Assembly (NCBI GenBank): GCA_963575745.1
Contig: CAUYUJ010012091.1
Location: 1-64,000, forward strand
Source of the DNA: Prorocentrum cordatum
Lineage: Eukaryota; Sar; Dinophyceae; Prorocentrales; Prorocentraceae
DNA length: 64,000 bases
Direction: 5' to 3'
Made by a program: the position numbers and the translations under genes. Below, in pieces: positions 1 to 10,988 of the stretch. Numbering within the stretch: the stretch's first letter is position 1; every line of letters begins with the position of its first letter. The notes under the pieces are model-generated. The model was given only the letters and a program-made list of their open reading frames with translations, searched no databases and was not told the origin of the DNA.

Positions 1-570
1 GGAGGAGGGAGGAGGGGGGAGGGAGGAGGATGCATGGGGGGCGCTCCGTGTGGCCGCGGCTTGGGCCACTGCAGGCAGTGGGTCTCAGGCCACCGCGCTT
101 GTTTCGCGGCCCGGGCCGGGGCAGGCGGCTCTCCGGCAGGGGCGGCGCGAGGGCGCCAGAGCCTGCGGGCCGATGCATCGCCGATGCATCGGCGGTGACG
201 CGAGGGCCTCCGACCACATCTCCTCCGACCCCACACTGCGTTGGGAATCCAGCCCGTGCCTTCTCCTGCCTGCCAGCCGTCACTCGAATCGGATGTTGTG
301 CCTCGGCCTGTTCCTGTTCCTGTGTTTCCTGCACTGTTTTGCCGATCGGCGCGGGCCCTCGCACCCCCCCCCCTCCTCCCCCATGGAGCAGATTTTGACG
401 GTTTGGGGCGCCTGCTTCAAGCAGGTGGAGTCTCTCCCCCCTAGGACGCACTGTTGCAAACAGTCGCGTTAAGCAGAGGTCCAGAGCCAGACCCCCCCCC
501 CTCCGCCCAATGTCGAAACGCCGAATAAGAACACGTTCACCATCCCAAAGGCCTCTGGCCATCGATTGCA
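1..570. other. non-genic GC-rich stretch
   Basis: No convincing exon was seen. The stretch is GC-rich, with a short purine tract at the start and the palindromic word GATGCATCGCCGATGCATCG at about 172-200. That word recurs in the foldback elements at 1360-1529 and 13025-13320. Open frames here have no consistent codon bias and no recognisable domain. Confidence 0.5.
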
Positions 571-574
571 AAAG

Positions 575-755
575 AGGCCCTAACCCTAACCCTCACGATG
601 AAGGCGTGGCCTCACTCTGGTGACTTTATTCTTATACATTTAGGGGTCATGAATATGGGCGGATTGGCCTGGTACGGTTGCAGAAAAGATCTCTTATATC
701 CATTATGTTTTTTGGAGCCCTCCCAATTTGGATCCTCTTCCAACGGGTTGGGGTA
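575..755 (+). mobile_element. MITE-like element, family D (CCCTAACCC ends), copy 1
   Basis: The left end reads AGGCCCTAACCC and the right end has the diverged complement GGGTTGGGGT. The interior (CACGATGAAGGCGTGGCC, then GGGCGGATTGG) matches the copy at 20761-20941, where the termini are a clean inverted pair. No protein is encoded. The CCCTAA words look telomeric but belong to the terminal repeat. Confidence 0.55.
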
Positions 756-870
756 CTTTTATGTCTTACCATCTGGTGGCCGCACCGAAGTCAGGCGACG
801 CGGGCAAGACTGGTGCCTCGCGGATGCGGGTCGAGTTCCCGTTCCTCTGACCGGGCGTCATGTTGACCCG

Positions 871-1044
871 TACGGTGGAAACCCATGCCAAGAAACACCC
901 GGCTTGCCTCCAGGGTGCCTTGGGTGTCCTGGGTTTCGATGGTTTTGCTGTTGAAAGCGTGACGTTCCCACCAAACATTCACGTCCTCGGGCCTCAGGGT
1001 TGGGTTTATGTTTGAAGGTTACTTGTGGTCGAGCTCCTTCTGTA
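871..1044 (+). mobile_element. MITE-like element, family A (TA-CAGTGGAGGCC ends), copy 1
   Basis: This is the most diverged of five copies of an element of about 180 bp. It starts TACGGTGGAAACCC and ends CTTCTGTA. It keeps the internal self-complementary words CCAAGAAACACCC and GGGTTTC and the core CTCAGGGTTGGGTTT. The ends fit a non-autonomous Tc1/mariner-type element flanked by TA, but that assignment is inferred from the termini alone. Confidence 0.6.
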
Positions 1045-1359
1045 GGCTCTCGCGCTCCTGTGGTTTCGTGTCTTCCGGGTTCTCTCCTGTGGTGGTCGTC
1101 GATTTGGGAGCTCGCTCTCGCCGTGGCCCCCCTCCCCTTGCTGCGAGCGCCTAGGCCGCAACACCACGATCTACTGCGAGGGCGTCCTGCACCCGTCGCT
1201 GAGGAATCTGCTCCCTCCAGAGGCCAGTGCTTTGGGACGATGTGGCTTGATTCGCCGGCTGATTCCATTCGATGCGGATCGGTTCGCCGGCCGGGGCCGC
1301 GATTCCGAGTCGATGCGATTCGGGTCAATTTATTCACGCTTCCTAGATGCGGTCAAGTG
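1045..1359. other. non-genic stretch between repeats
   Basis: No gene, domain or clear repeat was recognised. The open frames overlapping this stretch run on through the flanking repeats and are judged spurious. Confidence 0.4.
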
Positions 1360-1529
1360 GATGGGGTCGGAGGATCGTGCCGCATCGCCGATGCAACACT
1401 TGATGTGCAGCCCGACTTTCCTTCACGTCGACGGCGCCGATGCATCGCCAACGTCGACAATCTATTGCCGGTGCATCGCCGATGCATCGCCGATGTATCA
1501 GCGATGCGGCGTGATCCCCCGACCCCATC
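1360..1529. repeat. foldback element, family E
   Basis: The left arm GATGGGGTCGGAGGATCGTG is matched near the right end by the complement of CACGCCGCATCGCTGATAC and GATCCCCCGACCCCATC, so the segment can fold into one long imperfect hairpin. The arms carry repeated GCATCGCCGATGCATC words. A related element lies at 13025-13320. No coding potential was seen. Confidence 0.6.
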
Positions 1530-1596
1530 TACTCCCACCGCATCCAGGAGGCCTCTGAATGGTCCACGAATCTCTTGCTTTGTGTACCGGACCAGA

Positions 1597-1865
1597 TACA
1601 GCACCCCGCAGTTGCGGACAAGAGTGCGGGCCCCGGATGGGTCGCGGGTGGATCGCGCGGGTGGGTCGGGCGCGGGCCGCGGGTGGGTCGCGTGTGAGTT
1701 GCGGGTGGGTCGCGGGCGGGTCGCGGGTGGGTTGCGGGCCGGGTCGCGAGAGGGAAGACGACAGCAACGAAACGCAACGCAATCACAATCCGCATCGCGG
1801 GACCCCATCTCAGCCTCGCACACACGGACAGTGAATGATTGTTCGACCTTCTCGCTCTGACATTC
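1597..1865 (+). repeat. composite repeat G, copy 1 (short)
   Basis: The order is the same as in the large copies at 22-25 kb: head (CACCCCGC..TTGCGGA..AAGAG), an array of GGGTCGCGGGTG words, an A/C-rich stretch, then a tail (CATCGCGGGACCCCATCTCAG followed by GGACAGTGAATGA). It lacks the CCCGCCGCAGGCGCCGA minisatellite of the long copies. Non-coding. Confidence 0.65.
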
Positions 1866-1875
1866 TCACACGAAT

Positions 1876-2195
1876 ATGCGTAACACCCCGCATTTGCGGA
1901 TAAGACAGGGGGCGGCGGGGTCGTCGGCAGTCTGCGAGGCTCTGACGCAGGCCGCTGCTCGCGCCGATTTTTACACTGTAGAGCTCGCCGCAGGAGCTGA
2001 GTTGGTCGTCAAAGCAATATGGGTAGGTCGCAGGTGGGTCGCGGGTGGGTCACGGGGTGGGTCGCTGGGTGGATCGCGGGCGCGTCGAGGACGCAACGCA
2101 CCAACAAAATCCGCACCGCGGAACCTCGCTTCAGCCACGCACCCAGGGACAGTACATGACCGTTTTGCCCCTTTTAGTTTGATATTCGCACGTGA
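1876..2195 (+). repeat. composite repeat G, copy 2 (short)
   Basis: The head ACACCCCGCATTTGCGGATA is followed by a few GTGGGTCGC words and the tail CGCACCGCGGAACCTCGCTT then GGGACAGTACATGACCGTT. It lies directly behind copy 1 in the same orientation. Confidence 0.65.
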
Positions 2196-2254
2196 CTGCA
2201 CACGTTTGTATTGGTATACCCATAAATTTATTATGTGTATTTGAGTGAACGGGC

Positions 2255-2815
2255 CAAACAAACATTATTTGTCCCTGGGCGTGTGGCTGAAGCGGGATTC
2301 CGCGGTGCGGATTGTTGTTGCGTTGTTCATGCGTTATTGTGGTTGTTGTTGATCTTGATGTTCATGTTGTTGATGTTGATGTTGTTGATGTTGTTGTTAA
2401 TGTTGTTGCTGTTGTTGTTGTTGCTGTTGTGGTGGTGGTGGTGGTTGTTGTGGTTGTCGTTGTGGCTGTGGCTGTGGTTTTGGCTGTTGGTGGTTCTGGT
2501 GTTGTTGGTGTTCTTTGTTGTTGCTATTATTATTGTTGCTGTTGATGTTGGTGCTGGTGTTTGTGTTGGGTGTTGCTGTTTGTGTTGTTTTGTTATCGCG
2601 ACCCGCCTGCGAACTACCTCACGACCCACCGCGACCCATCTCGCGACCACCGCGACCACTGACCCACATTGCTTTGACGAAAAAGTAAGCGCCTTCGGCG
2701 GGCTCGTTGTATAGTGTGAAAATATCGGTGCCTTCGGCGGGCTTTGTCAGCGCCTCGCTTACTGCCGACGACCCCGCCGCCCCCTCGGTCTTATCCGCAA
2801 ATGGAGGGCGTTACG
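2255..2815 (-). repeat. composite repeat G, copy 3, inverted, with (TTG)n tract
   Basis: Read on the minus strand it shows the family G order: head with TTTGCGGATAAGACCGAGG, two CCCGCCGAAGGCGC words, GGGTCGCG words, a long A/C triplet tract (about 2330-2590, seen as TTG/TGT on +) and the tail with CGCACCGCGGAATCCCGCTT. The triplet tract gives low-complexity Val/Leu/Asn frames that are not genes. Confidence 0.65.
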
Positions 2816-3848
2816 TCTATGGGAGGTTTTCGCTTGTTGCCGTTCTAGAGGTTCTGTTGTGGAATGTGCCCGGGTAGCCTGTCTGATGCCAGTGGGACTT
2901 GTTCCGGTAAGAACGAGTGCCGCCCGAGGGTCCCGCGCGTCGAGATGTTCTAAACATGTTGAGTCGGTTTGGCCCGTTTCGCTTGAGATATCCTTACGGG
3001 TCTGTTCCGAGACGATTTGGTCTAAAATGGTTCGGCCTGCTTCGCCCGAGGCATCCTCGCAATTGTGGGCTCCGAGACTCTGTGTCAGAGGTGGTGGGGC
3101 CCATTTCGCATGAACCAGGGCCAGGGACATGCTCATTAACCTGTCGCCCGGAGAATCGGCCAGACACTTGTTCTCCGTACGTTGGCATGTGGCGTTTCTG
3201 CGAAGGCGAAGGGCGATTCTTCCTCCTCCTCCTCCGCCTCCTCCTCCTTCATCTTCCCCCTCCTCCCCCAGTCTATCGCCACAGGCACCACAGCGCAAGA
3301 GAGCCTTGGTTCCAAGCCTTTGCGAGGAAAGTCGTACAATGAGCCACACGAACTCAGTGTAAGGGCTTTCCGCTTGAAAATGAGAGTGAGGAAGGTGTTG
3401 CAAGGGTCACCGCCAGTGCTGGGGGAAACCGGGGTCCAAGAGGCCGGTAACATGATAAACGTGGACCCGCCATCTAAACACACATAAACATATAAACATG
3501 TGTGCAAGTCTGCATGTGTAATGATTTGCGTCTCTCTCTCTCTCTCTCTCTTTTATATATATACAAACATATCTTGCTGTAGGCACACCACACCAGAAGT
3601 TGACCTGGTCACGGGGGCACACGATCAGTTTTTGTTTGCCGATGAGGTCACATGGCACCCCTATATTTCTTAGAGCAATATGTTTCATTGCGCGTGCTCT
3701 CTGTACTTTTCTGGTGCACCCCTGGAGGAGATCGCTGCTTCGGCGCAGCTCGATCGGCGCCAGACTCCTCTGTGCACACACCGACAGCCGCCATGGAGGC
3801 CTCTCATATAATAATGTTTTCCGCGGCATTCCAAAGGCTCGCCTGAGA

Positions 3849-3886
<38 letters not shown>

Positions 3887-4912
3887 ATATATATATATAT
3901 ATTATATATATATATATATATATTATACATATATATAGATATACACACATCCTGTCATTTGGCACAAGGAAATCACATCAATTACGGTGAGTCCGGCGCT
4001 CGGGAAGACAGCGACGGACGGCATTGCTTCAAGTGGACTAAACGACATTTTCGACCCCACGATAGCAGAACAAAGCCAACACAATGGTCGGGCAGCACGA
4101 CAGTGGCATGCCATACAGATATCTCTGCAGTATCAAGAAAGCATGGTGTCATGCTGTAGTTTGGTTTGCTGGTGACGCACGCATGTCACATGTCTCCCGG
4201 ACCATTTCTTGCATGTTGCATTGTTGCAACCAACACCGCACATGAGTCGGCAGGGGGAATCGGGAGGAGGACGGCATGAGGCAGTGGGATGGGGACGGAA
4301 GGGGTAAGGAAGCGGGCGATGGGACACGGGAGGAGGTCGTCTTTTGGACTATGATTTTCCACCCTACTTTAGCTTTGACCACCTTCGAGCACCAATCAAG
4401 TACCGACATTGCATGGTTTTCACGTGCCGGGCCCTGAGAGGCGACGATCGTCCAACACTGTTTCCATACTTGTCTGGGTGCTCGACATTATTTCTGGGAT
4501 GTGGTCCTGAAGAACGATGGGGTCAACAGAACTCTTGGACGTCATTGAATGGCGGGGGCGGCACCTCTGGCGCGCCCCTGGCGCGCTCCGCGCGCCTGGG
4601 AGGACGGGGGATCCCAGCTCTGGTCCAAAAACCCCACTTGGGCGATGGATTGTCAGGAAACTGCGTGTGAATCCTACTCCTGCAGGTCCCAGCAGCAGGC
4701 GGGAGGAGGTCACGCATAGAGCCGATGCGGGTGTTGTCCTGGTCTTGCCCGGAGCTGCCCAGCTGCCCGCAGCCAGGGCGCGGGGTCACGATGGCAGGAG
4801 GAGCAAGGAGCACCAGGGGGCCGCCAGGACGAGCACAGGAGCACGAGGAGGGGGGAGGGGAGTGAAGGGAGAGAAGGCGGTCCTCTTGTGCTCTGGCGAT
4901 TTGTCTACATGG
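2816..4912. other. non-genic stretch with simple repeats
   Basis: No exon could be supported. It contains a short (CTC)n tract near 3220-3260, (TC)n at about 3530-3550 and a (TA)n-rich tract at about 3850-3935. Near 4560-4590 is a partial palindrome, CTGGCGCGCTCCGCGCGCC, shared with the centres of the family B hairpins; it may be a decayed copy. Confidence 0.5.
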
Positions 4913-5092
4913 TACAGTGGGGGCCCATGCCAAGAAACACCCTGATCGCCTCCAGGGTGCCCTTGGTTTCTTGGGTCTCGATGGTTTTGCTATGGACAGT
5001 GCGACGTTCTCACACCAAAAATCAATGGAAGTCCTGGGGTCTCAGGGTCGGGTTTCTGGTGGGAGGTTTCTTGTGGTCGGGCCCCTGCTGTA
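4913..5092 (+). mobile_element. MITE-like element, family A, copy 2
   Basis: The left end is TACAGTGGGGGCCCATGCC and the right end GGGCCCCTGCTGTA, so the termini are an imperfect inverted repeat inside TA. At 180 bp it matches the copies at 10989-11168 and 16233-16411 over its whole length. The internal words CCAAGAAACACCC and GGTTTCTTGG can pair. No open frame of note. Confidence 0.75.
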
Positions 5093-5189
5093 TGGCATGG
5101 AGGTCTGGTTGGCTCAGGGCGTCTGGGGGAGGGCGGGGGTGTCCGGGGTGGGGTTGGGGGGGGGTGGCAGGGAGGAGCAGCCCCAGCAT

Positions 5190-5470
5190 GAGGGTGATGA
5201 CTCCTCCTCCTTCTCATCCTCCTTCTCCTCCTCCTCCCCCTCCTCCTCTGTCCTCTTTCTCCTCACCGTCCTCCGCCTCCTCTTCCACTTCCTCTTCTTC
5301 CTCCTCATCTTTCTCCTCTCCTCCTCCTGCCCATCCTTCCCCTCCTCCTCCTCCTCCGCCTCTCTCGTCTTCCTCCTCCTCCTCCTCCTCCTCCTCTGTC
5401 CTCTGTCCTCTGTCCTCTTCCTCCTCCTCCTCCTCCTCCTCCTCCTCCTCCTTCCGGCTTCCCCTTCTCC
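5190..5470. repeat. (TCC)n polypyrimidine microsatellite
   Basis: An impure TCC/TCTCC tract makes the + strand almost pure pyrimidine. Ser/Leu/Pro-rich open frames across it follow from the repeat and are not genes. Confidence 0.85.
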
Positions 5471-5781
5471 CCGTTCCGCCTCATCCTCCTCTGTTTCCTC
5501 TTCTTTTTTCTGGCCTCGTTGCCACCTGCTGCTGGGAGGGGAAGGTGGAGGAGGAGGAGGAGGATGAAGAGGAGGAAGGGGACCAGGAGGCCATAAGGTC
5601 AGGAGGCCAGGTGGCTAGGAGGCCAGGCGGCCAGGTGGACGAGCCAGGGGGATGCCGGAGGAGGAAGGAGAGCCTGGAGGTGTCGCCAGGAGGAGGAGGC
5701 GGGGAGAGAGAGAGGAGACGCGGAGATGGCCAGGAGGAGGCCAGGAGGAGCAGGGGACAGCAGCGGGCGGAGGCCCCGCCA

Positions 5782-5876
5782 AGCCTCTTCGCGCGCGCGC
5801 GGGGCGCAGCTCCTGGAGCAGCTCTCGCACCTGCCGCCCGGCCTCCAGATGCTGCTGCTCAACACCGAGGCCCCCG
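5782..5876 (+). CDS. possible internal exon, unknown protein
   Basis: One frame reads GAQLLEQLSHLPPGLQMLLL followed by NTEAP, with an amphipathic leucine pattern and the third-position G/C preference seen in the better exons here. A plausible AG acceptor (CGCCAAG) lies before it and a GTCGGC donor after it. It lies upstream of the RING-H2 exons on the same strand and could belong to that gene, but phase gives no proof. No domain recognised. Confidence 0.3.
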
Positions 5877-5879
5877 TCG

Positions 5880-6285
5880 GCTCGCAGCGCCGTGCCCCAG
5901 TCGGCTCGAGGTTCGCGCGTCGAAGTTTCCTTTGGGCGCCCCGGACGGCGTGGGAAGGTGCAGGAGGAGAAGGAGGAATCCAGGCAGGTGCACCCACGCC
6001 ACCTCCCACCCACCCATGACCCAAGACATATTGATCTCGATGCGGTATCAACACGCGACTCGCAAAACGACGACAATGACGACACCGATGACGACGACGT
6101 TGATATTGCTTTCAAAACGACGACGACGCGGCCGCGCAAAGACGGCGGGGCGGCCCCTGGGGAAGGACACCTCCTTCCCCTCCTCCCCAGAGTGCGAGTC
6201 GAGCCGAGTGCAGGCGGTTCCATGTGGCGAGCTCGCGTGCACTCTTCATGTGTCGCAGGGTGTCGCAGAGAGTCAGTGAGGGTGA
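5880..6285. other. non-genic stretch before the GAT repeats
   Basis: Nothing could be supported. It contains short (GAC)n runs near 6065-6125. The long open frame that covers this region continues from the TCC tract and is judged spurious. Confidence 0.4.
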
Positions 6286-6289
6286 TGAG

Positions 6290-6465
6290 TGTGCGGATGC
6301 GGATGGCGATGGTGATGGTGGTGGTAATTGCGATGGTGATGGTGATGATGAGGATGATGATGATGATGATGATGATGATGCTGATGCTGATGGTGATGAT
6401 GATGCTGATGATGATGCTGATTATGATGATGATAATGATTATGATGATGATGCTGATGCTGATGC

Positions 6466-6513
<48 letters not shown>

Positions 6514-6961
6514 CGAGTATGATGATGATGCTGATGATGATGATGGTGGTGGTGGTGATGATGAGGAGGAGGAGGATGAGGATTAGGAGGAGCAGGAGCA
6601 GGAGGAGTAGGAGGAGGATGAGGTGGAGGAGGATGAGAGTAGGATGAGGACGATAAAGTGTGGGGAGGTGGAGTGAGGCGTGGGGAGAATGATAATGATG
6701 ATGCTGATGATGATGATGATGATGCTGGTGCTGATGCTGATGCTGATTATGATGATGATGATGACCATGATGCTGATGACGATGATGATGATGCTGATAG
6801 TGATGTGGATGGTGATGATGGTGGTGATGATGATGACGACGACGAAGACGACGATGATGATGCTGATAATAATGATGATCAAGATGAGGATGGAGATGAG
6901 GATGAGGATGAAGATAAGGATGATGACGAGACTGATGATCAGGATGTGGATGATCATGATA

Positions 6962-7000
<39 letters not shown>

Positions 7001-7503
7001 CTGATGATGATGATGATGATGATGATTCCGATGATGATGTTGATGATGCTGATGCTGATGATGATTATGTTGATGATGATGAGGATGAGGATGAGGATGA
7101 TGATGATGATGGTGGTGATGATGATGATGATGATGATGATGATGAGAAGGAGGAACAGTTGGAGGAGCAGGAGATGGAACAGTATGAGGAGGATGAGTGG
7201 AGGAGGAGGAGGAGGAGAGTAGGATGAGGACGACAGAGTGTGGGGAGGTGGAATGAGGAGTGGGGATAATGATGATGCTGATGATGATGATGCTGCTGAT
7301 GATGATGCTGACGGTGCTGATGCTGATCATGATCATGATTATGTTGGCAATGATGATGGTGAGGGTGATGATGGTGGTAGTGAAGATTCTGACGACGACG
7401 AAGACGACGATGATGATGATGCCGATACTGATGATGCTGAGGATGAGGATCAGGCTCAGGATGCGGATGGTGATGATGATGATGATGCTGATGATGAAGG
7501 TGG

Positions 7504-7535
<32 letters not shown>

Positions 7536-7536
7536 C

Positions 7537-7573
<37 letters not shown>

Positions 7574-7735
7574 AAGGAGGAGGAGGAGGATGAGCAAGAG
7601 CAGGAGGAGTAGGAGGAGGAGGTGGAGGAGGAGGTGGAGGAGGAGGAAGATAATAGGATGAGGACGACGCAGTGTGGGGAGGTGGAGTGAGGGGTGGGTA
7701 TAATGATGAAGATGATGCTAGTGAGTATGATGATC

Positions 7736-7768
<33 letters not shown>

Positions 7769-7801
7769 TTGATGATGATGATGATGATGCTGATGCTGAT
7801 T

Positions 7802-7836
<35 letters not shown>

Positions 7837-8120
7837 ACTGATACTGATACTGATACTGATACTGATACTGACACTGACACTGATACTGATACTGATACTG
7901 ATACTGGTACTGATGATGACTGCGATGATGACGCTGACGATGATGATGCTGATGGTGATGGTGTTGGTGGTGGTGATGATGATGACAACGAAGACGACGA
8001 TGGTGATGATGCCGATACTGATGATGCTGATGTTGATGATGATGATTGTGAGGAAGGGGACGAGGATGATGATGAGGATGATGAAGAGGATGAGGATCAT
8101 CATGTGGATGATGATGATGT

Positions 8121-8158
<38 letters not shown>

Positions 8159-8240
8159 TTGCTGATGATGATGGTGATGGTGATGGTTATGGTGATGGTG
8201 ATGATGATGATGATGATGATGATGAGGAGGAAGGGGAGGA
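6290..8240. repeat. (GAT)n microsatellite field, three similar blocks
   Basis: About 1.9 kb is dominated by GAT triplets with GCT, GAC and GAG variants. It is built from three similar blocks separated by GGA-rich words and the motif TGTGGGGAGGTGGA, seen near 6660, 7240 and 7675. The second and third blocks both contain a (GACGAC)AAGACGACGAT segment, so the blocks look like duplications of one another. A GATACT tract sits at about 7835-7910. The apparent poly-Asp, poly-Met and poly-His proteins are the six translations of this repeat. Confidence 0.9.
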
Positions 8241-8264
8241 AGGAGGAGGAGGAGGAGGAGGAAG

Positions 8265-8410
8265 CTTCGGCACCTATCTCTGCTCCTGTGCTCTCCGCCT
8301 CCCCGTACTCGTCCTCGCCGTGTGGCGCCGCACCGCTGCAGGACCCCCAACTTTTGGACGAGTGTGTACTTCGTGCCCTTCAGCCCACCTCTCAGAGGAG
8401 GAAGCGGAAG
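8265..8410 (+). CDS. possible internal exon, Ser/Pro-rich with basic cluster
   Basis: An AG acceptor directly after the purine tract opens a frame encoding ASAPISAPVLSASPYSSSP and, further on, QLLDECVLRALQPTSQRRKR, ending in AAG before a GTACCG donor. The RRKRK cluster could be a nuclear localisation signal. Against it, about 45 bp (around 8347-8392) recurs in altered form at 8570-8611, so part may be a dispersed repeat. Function unknown. Confidence 0.3.
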
Positions 8411-8639
8411 GTACCGATACCTCTACCCTTTCCTCGTTTTCCCCTTTTTGGGCCTCCTCGGATGCCCTCGTCGCCACCGTCGGATTCGCCTCGAAATTCT
8501 TGTCAGAACGCACCCCGGGAGAGGTCGGGGGAGTAGCGAATCGGTACTTTCTGAATTACCCAAGGGCCCAAATTTTAGGACGAGTGTACTTCGTGGCCTT
8601 CGGCCCACCTCGCAGCCGCGCCTGGGTTGTAGGTCGGAG

Positions 8640-9180
8640 GTCCGCTGAGTGCCTGTGTTGACCTCGAGGGAAGCCTCTCGGGAGCCTTCTTTGGAGGCGG
8701 TATTGGGTCGTCTTGGGATCTCGCGGGGATCTCTTAGGGGCCTCCTTCCGGCCTATTGCGGACAATTTGCGGCTTCCTAGGGGGCCTCTTTGGGGCCTTT
8801 TGGCGGGCTCGGGGGCGACTTTGGGAGGTTCTTGTCCGGTCTTGCGGGCTTCTTGGGTCGTCATCGAAACTTCCTGGGGGCCCCTTGGGGCTTCTCGGGG
8901 CGATCGTGGGGTCATCTGGGGATCTCTTGGAGCGCTGCGAGCCTAAACATGAGAGATTGCTAAACCCTGTCAAAGCAACTGGACATACGTGATATTGGCC
9001 TCATAGCGCCCCCTGTGGGGTGGGCTTGGGTCTCTCTTCAAACATTTTGGGAGCTTCTTGGGCCGTCTTCAGGCCATCTTGGGCGTTCTAAGAGTTGGAG
9101 CGATCGATTGGCGACTCGGGGCCCTGTTGGACCGTCTTGGGGTCCTGAAGCCCTCTTGGCCACTGTAGAAACCGTCCTGC
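8640..9180. repeat. degenerate G-rich repeat field (TCTTGGGGCCTC-like)
   Basis: Irregular 12-15 bp words built on CTTGGGGGCCTCTTGGG fill this region. The same word, in either orientation, dominates 32810-33240, 33800-34100, 35150-35420, 54470-54690 and parts of 62500-62700. It is non-coding and too degenerate to have a clean period. Confidence 0.6.
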
Positions 9181-9339
9181 CTCCGGAAAAATCGCGCGGG
9201 GAGGAAACACCCAGGAGCGCTGGGAATTCCAGTCTGTGAGTGATTCCATACAGAGAATTCCAGCATCCACTGCATCCTTAGAAGACCCGAGTGCACTCCA
9301 TTTCGTTCCTCGGGGCACGGTGGCATATACACGCACACG

Positions 9340-9480
9340 CATACAGACATACATACATATATATATATATACATACATATACATATATATCTATATATAT
9401 ATATATATAGATATGCACGTACACACATGCATCATATCTGTATGCTTAACATATACACAGTTACACATATACAGATTCAA
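9340..9480. repeat. TA/CA-rich simple repeat
   Basis: Alternating TATATACATACATATA sequence with CACACACGCATA words. Tyr/Ile/His frames across it are spurious. Confidence 0.8.
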
Positions 9481-9649
9481 TCCGTCCATTTTGAATGTTG
9501 GAGCAGGTCTATGGACAAGATGCGGGCAACCGCAGAGCGCGCGGTGGTCGCATTTTTGTTTGTGATTCGTGGAGGCATGTGATGTTGTGTGCCCCCCCAA
9601 TTCGACAAGTGCATCGTGAACTTCAGCTTCTGGCATGTCTGCAAGGATT

Positions 9650-9839
9650 CTCTGGGTCGGCGCTGTGCCCCCGCCGACTGGCGCGCGAGGCGACCCAGGA
9701 GCAGCGCCAGAGGTCGCCGCAAGTTCACTCTGACACCGGCCCGTACGTCGGCTCAGCCACGGGCTCCCCCAGCGCGCGCCCGCGGAGGCCCTCGCGGGGG
9801 GCCGACTCCGAGCGCATCCCGTCGCATTCCTCCCGCAAC
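9650..9839 (+). CDS. possible exon with consensus GTGAGT donor
   Basis: The frame REATQEQRQRSPQVHSDTG then SARPRRPSRGADSERIPSHS runs up to CGCAACGC followed by GTGAGTGCC, the best GT donor match in the first 10 kb. The composition is Arg/Ser/Pro-rich. It could be an N-terminal exon of the + strand RING gene, but no acceptor or phase match was established. A motif inside it (GAGGCCCTCGCGGGGGGC) recurs near 10530 and 11213, which could mean a repeat instead of an exon. Confidence 0.3.
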
Positions 9840-10262
9840 GCGTGAGTGCCTGTCTCGAGGAGGCGCAGACACGGAGACACACAGCGCGGATTGGGGACGG
9901 GCCCCGTCTCCACACGAAGGCGACGCGCTCCGTGGCCAGATCAGGCGGCACCGCCTTGATTCTTCGGGGGGCAGTTTCCCCGATTCGTGGACGCGGCGCC
10001 CGCGCGCCACGTCCACGGATCCCTCATCCCCGTCAGCGTGTGCCCGATTGTCTGGGCCGCCCTGTCCCTCCGCCCCCCTGTCGACCGAGAACCAATTCAT
10101 ACCACCCCACCTACGTCCCGCGGGGACGTGGGTCGGTCCGCAGGTGGGGTAGACTCGTAGGCGGGTCGTCGGTGGTCGCAGCTGGGCAGCTGCCCATACT
10201 TTCAGCATCGCTGGGTCGCAAGTGGGGTGGTGTCGTCGGGCTTCCGTAAGGCAGCGAAACAT
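9840..10262. other. non-genic stretch, probable intron
   Basis: No repeat or domain recognised. It contains some GGGTCGC-like words. If the candidate exon ending at 9839 is real, this would be intron. Confidence 0.35.
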
Positions 10263-10429
10263 TGCAGAAACATAGGAACTCCGAGGTCCGTGCGGATTTC
10301 TTGGATCCGCGCTGGACCCCCCTCCCTGGCGCGCGGAGCGCGCCAGGGGCGGCGCCAAAGGCGCCGCCAGGGGGCCCCAGCGCCGATCCGAGAAATCCGC
10401 GCGGATCTCCGAGTTATAATGTTTCTGCC
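10263..10429. mobile_element. MITE-like hairpin, family B, copy 1
   Basis: The arms GCAGAAACATAGGAACTCCG and GCAGAAACATTATAACTCGG (right arm read on the other strand) are followed on both sides by GGATTTCT(T/C)GGATC. The whole 167 bp can therefore fold into a nearly complete hairpin. The centre is CTGGCGCGCGGAGCGCGCCAG, trimmed here to its palindromic core. The same plan occurs at 13108-13231 and 28054-28158. Confidence 0.8.
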
Positions 10430-10701
10430 GTTGTTCGTTCCCCCTTTGCTGGCCCACTCAGAGTGCGGCGGCTGGTGCCCCGGCAGGCCCAGCCAGAAGA
10501 GAACCCCACCCCGCGTGCCAGCGGAGGCCCCCGCGGGGGGGGGCTCCACGAGGAGCGAGCGCCCGCCGCGCGCTGCCGGGGCCGCCTTGCCCCCCCCGCC
10601 ACCGCGCACAGGCCAGCACCTCGGCCGGCCTGGCCACCAGTCGGAGGCGGCAGTTTCATCGAGGGAGGAAAGACGGCCTGGACCCGACAGCTGACCTTCA
10701 C
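10430..10701. other. GC-rich stretch with an Arg/Pro frame
   Basis: A frame containing RRLVPRQAQPEENPTPRAS is open here and has exon-like codon use, but no clear acceptor or donor pair was found. It is recorded as unresolved. Confidence 0.25.
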
Positions 10702-10814
10702 GTCGGGCCTGTCCCTCTACAGGAGGAGGATTCGAAAATAGTCGGGGGGCGATTCTTGAGTTTCGAGAACTTTTTTTTGCGTCCCGAATCCCCCTTTAGG
10801 AGGACACGCCCGAC
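10702..10814. mobile_element. MITE-like element, family C, copy 1
   Basis: The left end GTCGGGCCTGTCCCTCTACAGG is matched by the right end (TAGGAGGACACGCCCGAC). The short A/T-rich interior (CGAAAATAGTC, then TTTTTTTGCG) is typical of the family; other copies are at 13425-13578, 17271-17422 and 28520-28635. Confidence 0.75.
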
Positions 10815-10988
10815 CCAATCGTACATAGGCGGGCTCGCATCGCCCATTGATCGCCGACAGGGCTCGACTCGACAGCCCACGCCGCCCGAGAGCAGGCGGT
10901 GCCGCTCTCGGGCGTTGTTCTCGCCGGTCCATCGACGGTGCATCGCAGATTCCAAGTCGCCGTTCCCCCCTTGGGCCCTTTCCCCCCT

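Noticed and set aside
575-596. CCCTAACCCTAACCC as telomeric repeat
   Set aside because: Only two units, and they coincide with the terminus of family D, whose other copy has inverted CCCTAACCC ends.
4888-6279. 463-residue + strand frame starting in a MITE
   Set aside because: It begins inside a family A element, crosses a TCC tract and ends in unique sequence with shifting codon use. Only the short segment at 5782-5876 looked exon-like, and in a different frame.
5615-8650. Very long open frames of Asp, Met, His or Ile/Ser (up to 660 residues) over the GAT field, on both strands
   Set aside because: They are translations of a triplet microsatellite. All three frames on each strand are open because GAT repeats contain no stop in any frame.
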